DNA of 64,000 nt from Bacillus rhizoplanae. GTDB taxonomy: Bacteria > Bacillota > Bacilli > Bacillales > Bacillaceae_G. The notes below the pieces were generated by a model. That model was given only the letters and a program-made list of their open reading frames with translations. It ran no database searches and had not been told where the DNA came from. Position numbers and translations under genes: made by a program. This document shows positions 44,464-53,609 of this stretch, one piece after another. Within the stretch, counting starts at the first letter, position 1; every line of letters starts with the position of its first letter. The DNA is taken from contig NZ_CAKJTI010000002.1 in assembly GCF_917563915.1 (NCBI RefSeq), forward strand, positions 289,727-353,726, given 5' to 3'.

Positions 44464-45846
44464 TTGAAGAAGTTATACATAAACTACATCGGTTCGGAAA
44501 AACGAGTTGCTGTTGAAGAAGAGAAAGAGATTGTAGAACTTTTATGGCAACGAAATGAACAAGAACAAATTGTTGGAAATATATATATTGGGCGTGTTAT
44601 GCGAACGATAGCTGGTATGAATGCTGCCTTTGTTAATATTGGTTTGGAGAAGCAGGCTTATTTGTCGTATGAAAACGTGCCATCATCTACGCGGTTACAT
44701 GAAGGACAAGCGCTTCTCGTGCAGGTTGTGAAAGAAGCAATTGATACGAAAGGGCCAAAAATAACAGCGAATATAGAATTTACCGGGAAATATGTCGTGT
44801 ATATGCCCTATGACACAGTTTTTGCCGTTTCCCGGAAAATAAAAGATACGAAGAAACGAGAACAACTTCTTGCGCTTGAAGAAAAAGGAGGATTTATTTT
44901 CCGTTCTGCATGTGAGAAAGTGCAAATAGAAGAAGTACAGGCGGAGATGCGCCATCTCCAATCTCAATTTGAACTTGTGAAAAAGCAAGAACAAAAAGGA
45001 AAAGCACCGCTTCTTGTTCATTCTCCTTCTAGTTTTTTAGATCGTATCCTTCAAGAGATACCAGTAGAGACTGTTTCAGAAGTGATTGTAGATCAGCGCA
45101 GTATGATACAAGAATTCGAAGAGAAAATAGGTGCGGAGAAAGTCACTCTTTTTAATGAGAAGACACCCTTATTTTCCCGCTATGGAATTGATCGTGAAAT
45201 TGAAAAAGCACTGCAAAAGGTTGTGTGGCTTCCAAATGGAGCCTATTTACTCATTGAACAAATGGAAACGATGACTGTAATCGATGTGAATACGGGTAAA
45301 TTCACTGGGAAACAGAATTTACAAGATACAGTACTGCGTACAAATGAAATGGCAGCGAAAGAAATTGCACGGCAACTGCGACTTCGCGATATTGGCGGGA
45401 TGATTTTAATAGATTTTATTAATATGAAGCGCCGCGAAGAAAAAGAAAAAATAAGAGAAATCGTAAAGTCACACTTAGAAAAAGACCATACTTATACGAG
45501 AGTATTGGGATTTACAGAGCTTGGTATTTTAGAAATGACACGAAAACGAAAAAAACAATCGCTTCGTGATGTGTTATTAGCAGATTGTACGATTTGTCAA
45601 AATAGCGGTTATGTTTTATCGCATGAAACAGTAGCATACGAGCTAGAGAGAGAACTGATTGCTTATAATGGAACAGATGACGAAGCCGTTCTTATCGCTG
45701 CTCATCCTAATGTACAAAAAATCTTTTTTGAGAAGGAATTGCAACGTAATGTATCGTTTCAAATTTATTTTATTGATGAAGAAGCAGTGCGTTACACAAT
45801 TCAACGCTTTGGAACACAGGAAGAGATACGTGCACGGAAAAAATAG
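44464..45846 (+). CDS. rng: Ribonuclease E/G family protein
   Basis: A 460-residue endoribonuclease of the RNase G type. The S1 RNA-binding domain is near the N-terminus (GNIYIGRVMRTIAGMNAAFV, GLEKQAYLSYENV). The catalytic magnesium aspartates are in MTVIDVNTGKFTG (about residue 277) and GGMILIDFINM (about 320). The zinc-link cysteines are in DCTICQNSGYV near 380. The long RNase E C-terminal tail is absent. Start is TTG with GAGAGGAA upstream. B. subtilis lacks an RNase E/G at this place, so a role in RNA turnover beside RNase Y/J is inferred. Confidence 0.9.
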   Translation: MKKLYINYIGSEKRVAVEEEKEIVELLWQRNEQEQIVGNIYIGRVMRTIAGMNAAFVNIGLEKQAYLSYENVPSSTRLHEGQALLVQVVKEAIDTKGPKITANIEFTGKYVVYMPYDTVFAVSRKIKDTKKREQLLALEEKGGFIFRSACEKVQIEEVQAEMRHLQSQFELVKKQEQKGKAPLLVHSPSSFLDRILQEIPVETVSEVIVDQRSMIQEFEEKIGAEKVTLFNEKTPLFSRYGIDREIEKALQKVVWLPNGAYLLIEQMETMTVIDVNTGKFTGKQNLQDTVLRTNEMAAKEIARQLRLRDIGGMILIDFINMKRREEKEKIREIVKSHLEKDHTYTRVLGFTELGILEMTRKRKKQSLRDVLLADCTICQNSGYVLSHETVAYELERELIAYNGTDDEAVLIAAHPNVQKIFFEKELQRNVSFQIYFIDEEAVRYTIQRFGTQEEIRARKK

Positions 45847-45861
45847 TTAGTAGAACATTCA

Positions 45862-45891
45862 TTGACAATAGGCGGTGTTTCGTGATAACAT
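45862..45891 (+). promoter_or_regulatory. rplU promoter
   Basis: TTGACA at 45862-45867, an 18-nt spacer and TAACAT at 45886-45891, placing the start near 45898. Confidence 0.65.
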
Positions 45892-45897
45892 CTCTAT

Positions 45898-46012
45898 GTT
45901 ATAGTTTATAGCACCTAAACGGCTATATGCTACAACCGCACAGGACAGGTTACAAAATGACATTGTATGTCTACCTCGTTTTGGCGAGTCTTAGTAATTA
46001 TGAGGAGGTGCA
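45898..46012 (+). promoter_or_regulatory. Ribosomal protein L21 leader
   Basis: The ~115 nt before rplU contain GCACCTAAACGGCTATATGC and a helix-forming ACCTCGTTTTGGCGAG(T) segment before GAGGAGGTG, matching the L21 leader RNA found ahead of rplU in low-GC Gram-positives. It is thought to mediate feedback by L21. Recognised by eye and by position. Confidence 0.75.
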
Positions 46013-46015
46013 ATT

Positions 46016-46324
46016 ATGTACGCAATTATCGAAACAGGTGGAAAACAAATTAAAGTTGAAGCTGGTCAAGCAATCTACGTAGAGAAATTAGACGTAGAAG
46101 CTGGTGAAACTGTTACTTTTGACAAAGTTCTTTTCGTTGGTGGCGAAGCTGTTAAAGTTGGTAGCCCAGTTGTAGCAGGTGCAACGGTTACTGCGAAAGT
46201 TGAAAAACAAGGTCGCGCTAAGAAAATCATCGTTTTCAAATACAAAGCGAAAAAGAACAATCGTAAAAAACAAGGTCATCGTCAACCATACACGAAATTA
46301 GTGATTGAAGCAATCAACGCTTAA
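46016..46324 (+). CDS. rplU: 50S ribosomal protein L21
   Basis: 102 residues, complete. The start [15 protein letters not shown] and the basic C-terminal [20 protein letters not shown] that contacts 23S rRNA are typical. GAGGAGGTG is a very strong ribosome site. First gene of rplU-prp-rpmA, behind the L21 leader. Confidence 0.98.
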   Translation: MYAIIETGGKQIKVEAGQAIYVEKLDVEAGETVTFDKVLFVGGEAVKVGSPVVAGATVTAKVEKQGRAKKIIVFKYKAKKNNRKKQGHRQPYTKLVIEAINA

Positions 46325-46335
46325 TTCGGGTTGTC

Positions 46336-46680
46336 ATGATTAAAATTACGATTAACCGCACGAAATTAGGAAGTATCCAATCATTTAAAATGACCGGACA
46401 TGCCAATTTTGCGCCGCATGGACAAGATCTTGTCTGTGCTGGAACGACGGCGGTTGTGTTTGGTGTGATAAATGCTGTGGAATCACTTTGTAATGTGCAA
46501 GCAACTATTGAACTTGGAAAAGATGGCGGATTCTTGATGTATGAATTGCCTAGTGATCTAGATGATTCTACAAGGGAAAAAGCTTGTTTTCTATTAGAGG
46601 GCATGGTTGTTTCGCTTAAGACGATCGAACTTGATTACGGAAAATATATCCGATTAATAGAAAAAGTGCAGGAGGTGTAA
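46336..46680 (+). CDS. prp: Ribosomal-processing cysteine protease Prp
   Basis: 114 residues (B. subtilis YsxB). Prp removes the short N-terminal extension of ribosomal protein L27 in Firmicutes. The catalytic pair is H22 in KMTGHANF and C34 in DLVCAGTTAV. It lies between rplU and its substrate gene rpmA, 11 nt after rplU with a weak ribosome site and 3 nt before rpmA, as in other Firmicutes. The rpmA product has the expected cleavage motif. Confidence 0.95.
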   Translation: MIKITINRTKLGSIQSFKMTGHANFAPHGQDLVCAGTTAVVFGVINAVESLCNVQATIELGKDGGFLMYELPSDLDDSTREKACFLLEGMVVSLKTIELDYGKYIRLIEKVQEV

Positions 46681-46683
46681 CGT

Positions 46684-46974
46684 ATGTTAAGATTAGATCT
46701 TCAGTTTTTCGCATCTAAGAAAGGTGTGGGTAGTACAAAGAACGGTCGTGACTCTCAGTCAAAACGTCTTGGTGCTAAACGCGCAGATGGTCAAATGGTT
46801 TCAGGTGGTTCAATTCTTTACCGTCAACGCGGTACAAAAATTTATCCAGGTGTTAACGTTGGTCGTGGTGGCGATGACACATTATACGCGAAAGTTGACG
46901 GCGTAGTACGCTTCGAGCGTCTTGGCCGTGACCGCAAACAAGTGAGCGTATATCCTGTTGCTCAAGAAGCATAA
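46684..46974 (+). CDS. rpmA: 50S ribosomal protein L27 with Prp-cleaved extension
   Basis: 96 residues. The N-terminus MLRLDLQFF precedes [15 protein letters not shown]: the first nine residues are the Firmicutes extension that Prp cuts after the paired phenylalanines, leaving the mature L27 N-terminus that reaches the peptidyl-transferase centre. The ribosome site is GGAGGTG at the prp stop. A perfect terminator follows. Confidence 0.98.
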   Translation: MLRLDLQFFASKKGVGSTKNGRDSQSKRLGAKRADGQMVSGGSILYRQRGTKIYPGVNVGRGGDDTLYAKVDGVVRFERLGRDRKQVSVYPVAQEA

Positions 46975-46989
46975 GAAACTCACGGAAAG

Positions 46990-47018
46990 CTCTAACCTGG
47001 GTGCAGGTTAGAGTTTTT
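46990..47018 (+). terminator. rpmA terminator
   Basis: CTCTAACCTG (46990-46999) and CAGGTTAGAG (47004-47013) pair perfectly, followed by five T's. Confidence 0.92.
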
Positions 47019-47038
47019 CTATATTAAGGGGTATATGG

Positions 47039-47587
47039 ATGAAGGAAAAATGGACAATTATAGATGCGCTGCGTCACTCGAGACATGATTGGCTCAATCG
47101 TATGCAGATGATTAAAGGAAATCTTTCGCTTGGAAGAGTGGAAGAAATTCATGAGCTCATCAATCGTTTTGTCCAAGAAGCGAGACAAGAATCGAATCTG
47201 ATGGGGCTTTCTATGCCCAAGTTTTCAGAATGGATTTTAACATATAATTGGAAACAGCACCCGTGCTTGTTGGAGTACGAAGTATTAGGAAAGATACATA
47301 ATTTATCACATCTAGATGAGAGCGTTTCTATATGGACGGCTCAATTTTTCCAAATGCTTGAGCATAGTTTAGACGTTTATGTTGAAAATTATGTTTGTAT
47401 CACAGTTGAATGTGAAGATGAGGATGCTCGTTTCTTTTTTGATTTTCGTGGCAAGCTAACAGATGTACAAGAAATACAAGAATGGCTTGCTCATCAACAT
47501 AATAAATGGTTTTCCATTTCTTATACAGTACGAGATGAAGAAATCTCGGTTATATTACAACTACTAGAAAAAAGTGTGGTGAGATAA
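47039..47587 (+). CDS. spo0B: Sporulation phosphotransferase Spo0B
   Basis: 182 residues. Spo0B passes phosphate from Spo0F to Spo0A in the sporulation phosphorelay. The phosphorylated histidine is H16 in [13 protein letters not shown] (His30 in B. subtilis); the first helix pair forms the dimer bundle and the remainder a degenerate kinase-like domain. The family varies greatly in sequence; position before obg supports the call. The ATG follows AAGGGGTAT. It overlaps obg by one base (TAATG). Confidence 0.92.
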   Translation: MKEKWTIIDALRHSRHDWLNRMQMIKGNLSLGRVEEIHELINRFVQEARQESNLMGLSMPKFSEWILTYNWKQHPCLLEYEVLGKIHNLSHLDESVSIWTAQFFQMLEHSLDVYVENYVCITVECEDEDARFFFDFRGKLTDVQEIQEWLAHQHNKWFSISYTVRDEEISVILQLLEKSVVR

Positions 47588-48873
47588 TGTTTGTAGATCA
47601 GGTCAAGATATATGTAAAAGGCGGCGATGGCGGAAACGGAATGGTTGCGTACCGTCGTGAGAAGTATGTTCCAAAAGGTGGCCCGGCAGGCGGTGACGGT
47701 GGTAAAGGTGCCGATGTTGTTTTCGTTGTAGACGAAGGATTACGTACATTAATGGATTTTCGCTATCAGCGTCATTTTAAAGCAGATCGCGGTCAACATG
47801 GAATGAGTAAAAACCAACATGGCCGCAAAGCGGATGATTTAATTGTAAAGGTTCCACCGGGAACAGTTGTAAAAGATGAAGCTACTGGTCAAATTCTTGC
47901 GGATTTAGTAACGCATGAGCAATCAGCCGTTATCGCAAGAGGTGGCCGCGGTGGTCGTGGTAACTCACGTTTTGCGACGCCAACGAACCCAGCTCCAGAA
48001 ATCGCTGAGAACGGGGAGCCAGGTCAAGAGCGTGAAGTAGTACTAGAATTGAAAGTGTTAGCTGATGTTGGACTTGTTGGTTTCCCAAGTGTTGGTAAAT
48101 CAACATTATTATCCGTTGTATCATCAGCACGCCCGAAAATTGCCGAATATCACTTCACAACAATTGTTCCAAACCTTGGAGTAGTTGAAACAGGTGATGG
48201 ACGCAGCTTCGTTATGGCAGATCTTCCAGGATTGATTGAAGGTGCACACGCAGGTGTTGGACTTGGACACCAATTTTTACGTCATATTGAGCGTACACGC
48301 GTTATTATTCATGTGATTGATATGTCTGGTTTAGAAGGACGTGATCCATATGAGGATTACGTAACAATTAATAATGAACTAAAAGAATACAATCTTCGTC
48401 TAACCGAGCGTCCACAAGTTGTTGTTGCAAACAAAATGGATATGCCGGATGCAGAAGAAAATTTACAAGCGTTTAAGGAGAAAGTAGGAGATGAGGTTAA
48501 AATCTTCCCAATTTCTGCGGTAACGCGTCAAGGTGTTCGTGATTTACTATTTGAAGTAGCAAATCTAATAGAAACAACACCAGAATTCCCAGTGCATGAA
48601 GTTGTAGATGAATCAGATGCAAGTGTAATGTACAAATTTGAGGCTGAAGGTTCTAAATTTGAAATTACACGTGAAAGCGATGGTACATTTGTCATTTCTG
48701 GTTATGATATTGAGAAAACATTCAAGATGACAGACTTTACTCGTGATGAATCTGTGCGCAGATTCGCTCGTCAAATGCGCGGTATGGGTATTGATGAAGC
48801 ACTTCGCGCGCGCGGTGCAAAAGATGGCGATATTGTAAAAATTCTTGAATATGAATTTGAATTTATCGACTAA
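47587..48873 (+). CDS. obg: Obg-family GTPase CgtA
   Basis: A 428-residue essential GTPase for 50S assembly and stress/sporulation signalling. The glycine-rich Obg fold ([20 protein letters not shown], to about 158), the G domain with GFPSVGKST near 168, [12 protein letters not shown] near 212 and NKMD near 282, and the C-terminal OCT domain (about 345-428) are all present. The ATG is coupled to spo0B. A terminator follows. Confidence 0.97.
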   Translation: MFVDQVKIYVKGGDGGNGMVAYRREKYVPKGGPAGGDGGKGADVVFVVDEGLRTLMDFRYQRHFKADRGQHGMSKNQHGRKADDLIVKVPPGTVVKDEATGQILADLVTHEQSAVIARGGRGGRGNSRFATPTNPAPEIAENGEPGQEREVVLELKVLADVGLVGFPSVGKSTLLSVVSSARPKIAEYHFTTIVPNLGVVETGDGRSFVMADLPGLIEGAHAGVGLGHQFLRHIERTRVIIHVIDMSGLEGRDPYEDYVTINNELKEYNLRLTERPQVVVANKMDMPDAEENLQAFKEKVGDEVKIFPISAVTRQGVRDLLFEVANLIETTPEFPVHEVVDESDASVMYKFEAEGSKFEITRESDGTFVISGYDIEKTFKMTDFTRDESVRRFARQMRGMGIDEALRARGAKDGDIVKILEYEFEFID

Positions 48874-48876
48874 AGA

Positions 48877-48904
48877 CTGCCGAAATACGGCAGCCTTTTT
48901 TTAT
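48877..48904 (+). terminator. obg terminator
   Basis: CTGCCG (48877-48882) pairs with CGGCAG (48888-48893), followed by CC and seven T's. Confidence 0.85.
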
Positions 48905-49022
48905 TTGTCAAAGTAAAAAAATCTCCTCAAATGGAAGTTTACCCTTATAATGGAAAAAGGGTAGATGTGAGACACATAGTAATGGTGTCTGCATGTACTT
49001 CTTAAAAGGGAGTGGGAATGAT

Positions 49023-49730
49023 ATGTATAAAATATTGATTGTAGAAGATGATCTAAAAATTGCTGATATTTTAGAAGGGCATCTCGATAAATATGGTTAT
49101 CAGTCGTTTCGCGTGCAAGATTTTCGTCATATAAAAGATGAATTTGCAAAAGTGAATCCTCATTTAGTTTTACTTGATATTAATTTACCATACTTTGACG
49201 GCTTTTATTGGTGCCGTCAAATTCGTACTGTTTCAAATGCACCAATCATTTTCGTGTCCGCACGTACGGGAGAAATGGATCAAGTGATGGCAATTGAAAA
49301 TGGTGGTGATGATTATATTATAAAACCGTTTCATTTAGATATTGTCATGGCAAAAGTAAAAAGTGCACTGCGCCGTGTGTACGGTGAATATTCTTCATCG
49401 ACAGAAAGTGATTACTTTGGAGTCAGTGGGTTACTTTTATTTCCAGCACAGCATATGGTAGAGTGGCAGGGAAAGCAAGTGGAGCTTACAAAAAATGAGT
49501 ATTATTTATTAGAATGCTTAATGAAGCAAGCGGATCAATATGTAACAAGAGAAGAATTATTAGAGGCGTTATGGGATGAAATTGCTTTTGTTGATGATAA
49601 TACTTTAACTGTAAATGTAAAGCGTGTTCGTAAAAAGTTAGAGGAGATTGGTATTAGCGATGCAATTGTTACGAAGCGGGGCTATGGATATGCGCTCCTA
49701 ACGAACTGGGTGAATGAACATGAATCTTAA
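49023..49730 (+). CDS. Response regulator, OmpR/BceR type
   Basis: 235 residues. The receiver domain has the acidic pocket VEDD (8-10), phospho-acceptor D52 in LLDINLPYFDG and the lysine in IIKPFH near 102. An OmpR/PhoB winged helix follows (VELTKNEYYLLECL, VNVKRVRKKLEEIG). Together with the kinase and ABC genes downstream it matches the Bce-type antimicrobial-peptide modules of Bacillus. ATG 49023 has AAAAGGGAGTGG in front; a start 10 codons upstream has none. It overlaps the kinase gene by 11 nt. Confidence 0.9.
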   Translation: MYKILIVEDDLKIADILEGHLDKYGYQSFRVQDFRHIKDEFAKVNPHLVLLDINLPYFDGFYWCRQIRTVSNAPIIFVSARTGEMDQVMAIENGGDDYIIKPFHLDIVMAKVKSALRRVYGEYSSSTESDYFGVSGLLLFPAQHMVEWQGKQVELTKNEYYLLECLMKQADQYVTREELLEALWDEIAFVDDNTLTVNVKRVRKKLEEIGISDAIVTKRGYGYALLTNWVNEHES

Positions 49731-50802
49731 AAAGTATGTGATGGACCGCATAGCATTGCTTGTTTCTTACATCATGAGTGTGGTTCTATTTGGTCTTGTC
49801 TTGCAGCTGCAAGCTTCTTTGCAGAAACAATCTATAAATTGGACTACTTGGCTATATGGATTGTCATTATCAATCGTCGTTTTTGCTTTCTTTCTTATGT
49901 ATGATTATCGGAGAAGACAAGCTTTCTTACAAAAGGTAGAGCATTACATTGCAGAGGGACACGAGTTACATCATTCTTTATCGATCAGTTCGTCATACTC
50001 ATACGAACAAGAAGCGATTGTGGAAGCCTTTTCTCTCCTGAGACAACAATATATGAATGAAGTACATGAACAACAGGCAAAAGGAGAGCAGCAAACGATC
50101 TTCATGAACCAGTGGATTCATCAAATGAAGACGCCGGTATCTGTCATTGAACTATTGCTGCAAAAGCTTGGACAAACGCACCGCGAAGCAAGAGATACGA
50201 TTGAAAGTATTCGTGAAGAAAATAATCGTATTTTACAGGGGTTAGATTTAGCACTTCATATGGCACGTCTCGAACAGTTTGGGAAAGATTATAAAATAGA
50301 AGAAGTTAATGTGGTGGACATTGTTCGTGATAGCATTAACCAGCATAAAAAAACCTTTATTCAGTATTCTGTATATCCGAAAGTTATGTTTGATAAAGAA
50401 CAGTATATGGTAGCTTCGGACCAAAAATGGCTCAGTATTGCGATCAATCAAATTGTGATGAATGCACTGAAGTATACAAGAATTACAGAGAAAGAGAAAA
50501 AAGAGATTACATTTCACATAGAAGAAACAGAAAGCGTTATTACACTACATATTCGTGATAGCGGAATAGGCATTCCAAAACAAGATATAAAGCGAGTTTT
50601 TGAACCATTTTTTACAGGGGTCAATGGACGGAAAACAAGAGAAGCGACAGGTATGGGATTATATATTACAAAGCAAATTTGTAATCATCTTAGCCATGGA
50701 ATTGCTGTGCAGTCGATAGAGAATGAGGGGACAACATTTACGTTTCAGTTCTCAAAAGATAAAGGATATCATCAAATGATGAGGAAAATGACAAAACTGT
50801 AA
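49720..50802 (+). CDS. Intramembrane-sensing histidine kinase, BceS type
   Basis: 360 residues. Two membrane helices near the N-terminus (LLVSYIMSVVLFGLVLQL and WLYGLSLSIVVFAFFLMY) are joined by only about a dozen residues, so there is no external sensor domain; such kinases read the state of a partner ABC transporter. The phospho-histidine is in WIHQMKTPVSVIE near residue 125, the N box in IVMNALKYT and the G boxes in DSGIGIPK and GMGLYIT. ATG 49720 is 6 nt after GGGTGA; an ATG at 49714 is also possible. Operator-like boxes lie over its stop codon. Confidence 0.9.
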   Translation: MNLKKYVMDRIALLVSYIMSVVLFGLVLQLQASLQKQSINWTTWLYGLSLSIVVFAFFLMYDYRRRQAFLQKVEHYIAEGHELHHSLSISSSYSYEQEAIVEAFSLLRQQYMNEVHEQQAKGEQQTIFMNQWIHQMKTPVSVIELLLQKLGQTHREARDTIESIREENNRILQGLDLALHMARLEQFGKDYKIEEVNVVDIVRDSINQHKKTFIQYSVYPKVMFDKEQYMVASDQKWLSIAINQIVMNALKYTRITEKEKKEITFHIEETESVITLHIRDSGIGIPKQDIKRVFEPFFTGVNGRKTREATGMGLYITKQICNHLSHGIAVQSIENEGTTFTFQFSKDKGYHQMMRKMTKL

Positions 50803-50822
50803 GATAACAAACCGTTTTGTAA
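50789..50822 (+). promoter_or_regulatory. Two BceR-like operator boxes upstream of the ABC genes
   Basis: TGACAAAACTGTAA (50789-50802) fits TNACA-N4-TGTAA, the pattern I recall for BceR-type regulators, and overlaps the kinase stop codon. TAACAAACCGTTTTGTAA (50805-50822) is a second inverted repeat (TAACAAA-N4-TTTGTAA). A TATAGT at 50856-50861 could be the -10 with a poor -35, as expected for an activated promoter. Confidence 0.55.
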
Positions 50823-50854
50823 GGGAAATCACTCGTTACTTTCCCTCGTTTTTT
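50822..50854 (+). terminator. Terminator between kinase and ABC genes
   Basis: AGGGAAA (50822-50828) pairs with TTTCCCT (50840-50846), then CGTTTTTT. Confidence 0.6.
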
Positions 50855-50895
50855 CTATAGTAAAAGTAAGAAGAAAATACATAGGGGGATGTAAA

Positions 50896-51672
50896 ATGAG
50901 TGTTCTTGAAGTAAAAGGTTTAACAAAAGTATATCAATCAAAAGGTTCGGTAACGACGACAGCGCTGAATAATATTAACTTTAAAATTGAAGAAGGTGAA
51001 TTTGTCGGTATTATGGGACCATCAGGAAGTGGGAAAACAACGCTTCTAAACTTACTAGCAACAATTGATAAGCCAACATCTGGTCATGTATATATGAACG
51101 GTGAAGAAATTAGTCAAATGCGTGCTGCTAAGCTTGCAGCGTTTCGTCGTACACATTTAGGATTCATCTTCCAAGATTTCAACTTACTTGATACGTTATC
51201 AATTAAGGAAAATATCATTTTGCCGCTTGTGATGGCAAGCCGTCCTGTGAAAGAAATTGAAGCGAAAGTATTAGAGATTGCAAAATTTTTAAATATCGAA
51301 GAAATTTTAGATAAAAAAGTGTATGAAGTATCAGGTGGTCAGCAGCAACGTGCGGCAGCAGCGCGGGCTATTATTCATCAACCAACTTTAATTTTAGCTG
51401 ATGAGCCAACAGGAAACTTAGACTCCAAATCAGCAAAATCATTAATGGGTGCTCTGCAAGAACTTCATGAAGAGAAGAAAGTGACGATTGCGATGGTAAC
51501 GCATGATCCTGTCGCTGCAAGCTATTGCGAACGTATTTTGTTCATTCGTGACGGCGAAATTTTTTCAGAGATTCATAAAGGAGAAACAAAGCAAGCCTTT
51601 TTCCAAGAAATATTAGATGTACTTGCGATGTTAGGAGGAGAGCATCATGAACTTTCGACAGCTCGCGTTTAA
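50896..51672 (+). CDS. ABC transporter ATPase, BceA type
   Basis: 258 residues. Walker A GPSGSGKTT near residue 40, the signature VSGGQQQRAAAARAI near 145 and Walker B LILADEPTGNLD near 168 are intact. The MacB/LolD-like Q-rich signature and the context place it with the BceA ATPases that power removal of cell-wall peptide antibiotics from their lipid targets. The ATG follows AGGGGGATG. It overlaps the first permease by 26 nt. It is the only ATPase of the module, so it must serve both permeases. Confidence 0.92.
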   Translation: MSVLEVKGLTKVYQSKGSVTTTALNNINFKIEEGEFVGIMGPSGSGKTTLLNLLATIDKPTSGHVYMNGEEISQMRAAKLAAFRRTHLGFIFQDFNLLDTLSIKENIILPLVMASRPVKEIEAKVLEIAKFLNIEEILDKKVYEVSGGQQQRAAAARAIIHQPTLILADEPTGNLDSKSAKSLMGALQELHEEKKVTIAMVTHDPVAASYCERILFIRDGEIFSEIHKGETKQAFFQEILDVLAMLGGEHHELSTARV

Positions 51673-53560
51673 TAATGTCAAAAGTAATTGGCGGAATTAT
51701 AAAGCGTTTTTAATTAGTAGCTGTTTATCGATCATTGTGTTCTTTATGTATGCTTCGTTTATTTATCATCCTGATGTGGTAGGCGGTAACATTAGTCAGA
51801 AAATGCGTGTAGAAACAGGGTTAGAAGCATCGAATTATATTGTTGTTATTTTTTCAGCCTTGTTCATTTTATATTCAAACTCTATCTTTTTACGGGCTCG
51901 AAAAAAAGAATTGGGGTTATTAACATTAATGGGTGCGACAAAAGGGCAATTAGGAAGAATGATTATACTAGAGCAAATGATACTAGGATGTATTTCTCTT
52001 GTCATTGGTATTGCTCTTGGTATGCTCGGCTTACCGCTCTTTTTTAAAGCCGTAAGTGTTGCGGTGGGAATTGAAACATCATTGCCATTTGTATGGAATG
52101 GAAAAGCGATTACGATTACAGCTAGTGTGTATCTCGTTCTCTTTTTCGTATTATCACTACTAGGGTTATGGACGATATGGAGATTACAAATTGTTGATTT
52201 AATCCGGGATGCGAGAAAACAAAGAGTGGAGCCGTTTTCTTTCACATGGTTATTCTTAGCCGGTTTACTATGTATTATTGTCGCTTACGTTCTTTGTTTC
52301 CGCGTAACATTCATGAATTTTATTACATACTTCCTACCAATTGTCGGGTTAACAATTGTCGGAACATATTTTTTATTCACACAAGGAAGTGTTGTTTTGC
52401 TAAAAGCGCTGCAAAAAAGAAAGGCTCTTTTTTATCAGCAGCCAAACTTGTTTGTATTAAGTAATTTAATTTACAAAATGAAGGATAATGCTCGTTTTCT
52501 ATTTGTCATCTCGATTATTACAGCAGTTGTAGCGTCAGCGTTAGGTACGCTATATGTTTTTTTTGAAGATATGACCCAAAAAGTGGTTTCACAACATCCG
52601 CATGCGGTTGCGTATACCGAAAAAGGTATTGGATCGAACGAAATCATTGATGAGAAAAATGTACAAGCATTGTTGCAGAAGCATGGATTTGAAAATGCGC
52701 GAAAAGCTACACTTGAGATCGTACCAGGGAAAATGAAAGTAAATATGATGGACCAAGAGCGAGAAGTTGGCTTATCGATCATATCTGAAAAAGAGTTTAA
52801 TAAAGAAGCAAAGGCGCAAAAGAAGGAAGAAATCCATAATGCGACTGGAACTGGCACCCTTGTTATGGAAGGGATGATCAATGACTTTATACAAGTAGGT
52901 CCGAATAAACCGTTTGAATTTACGGTTCAAAATCAACCGCATAGCATCAAATTAAATCAGCTTTATACAGAAAATGTATTTAATGAGGTTGGCTTTTTAG
53001 TACTGAATGAGAAAGATTATGCAAAGTACGCGGGTGTCGTTCCAGATGAAGAGAAAGAGAAATATTACGGATATGGAATCGATAATTGGAAGGCAACAGA
53101 GGGGCTTGCGGCAGATATAAAAAATCAAATTGCTCCGGAAAAACAAAGAGCATTTTCGAGTGCCAGTTTAATATATAAAGAAGTAAAAGAAAATGCTTCA
53201 ATCACTATGTTTATTGGCTTCTTCGTAACAATACTGTTTTTCTTTTTCGCTTGCAGTATGACATACTTTAAATGGTTTAATGATAAAGAACAAGACCGTA
53301 TTCAGTTTAACTCTTTAAAACGAATTGGTATGACAGATCAAGAGATTCGTAAGATTGCAGTTCGGCAAATGGGGGCAATCTTCTTTATTCCGATTTTGAT
53401 AGGTGTTCTGCACAGCGGGTTTGCATTATATACGTTAGGGAACATGTTGTATTTAGACTTATGGAAGTCAGGAGCAGTTATTATTACAGCATACGTACTA
53501 GCATCAGCATTATATTTTGCAATTGCACAAAGAGGATATTTAAAGCATGTAAAAAGCTAG
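51647..53560 (+). CDS. ABC transporter permease, BceB type (first copy)
   Basis: 637 residues with the BceB layout: ten membrane helices, FtsX-like repeats, and one large external domain of about 200 residues between helices VII and VIII (FEDMTQKVVSQHP to VKENASITMF). Such domains detect the peptide or its complex and the whole transporter signals to the kinase. The start MNFRQLAFNNVKSNWRNYK is the family hallmark. Ribosome site TTAGGAGGAGAG lies in the ATPase gene. A perfect terminator-type hairpin covers its stop codon. Confidence 0.9.
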   Translation: MNFRQLAFNNVKSNWRNYKAFLISSCLSIIVFFMYASFIYHPDVVGGNISQKMRVETGLEASNYIVVIFSALFILYSNSIFLRARKKELGLLTLMGATKGQLGRMIILEQMILGCISLVIGIALGMLGLPLFFKAVSVAVGIETSLPFVWNGKAITITASVYLVLFFVLSLLGLWTIWRLQIVDLIRDARKQRVEPFSFTWLFLAGLLCIIVAYVLCFRVTFMNFITYFLPIVGLTIVGTYFLFTQGSVVLLKALQKRKALFYQQPNLFVLSNLIYKMKDNARFLFVISIITAVVASALGTLYVFFEDMTQKVVSQHPHAVAYTEKGIGSNEIIDEKNVQALLQKHGFENARKATLEIVPGKMKVNMMDQEREVGLSIISEKEFNKEAKAQKKEEIHNATGTGTLVMEGMINDFIQVGPNKPFEFTVQNQPHSIKLNQLYTENVFNEVGFLVLNEKDYAKYAGVVPDEEKEKYYGYGIDNWKATEGLAADIKNQIAPEKQRAFSSASLIYKEVKENASITMFIGFFVTILFFFFACSMTYFKWFNDKEQDRIQFNSLKRIGMTDQEIRKIAVRQMGAIFFIPILIGVLHSGFALYTLGNMLYLDLWKSGAVIITAYVLASALYFAIAQRGYLKHVKS

Positions 53561-53578
53561 GAGTCCCTAGCTTTTTAC
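53549..53578 (+). terminator. Hairpin between the two permease genes
   Basis: GTAAAAAGCTAGG (53549-53561) and CCTAGCTTTTTAC (53566-53578) pair perfectly. With TTTTT in the 3' arm it may partly stop transcription, lowering the second permease. Confidence 0.7.
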
Positions 53579-53609
53579 GTATGTAACGGGTTTTAGAGGG
53601 GGTGAAAAG

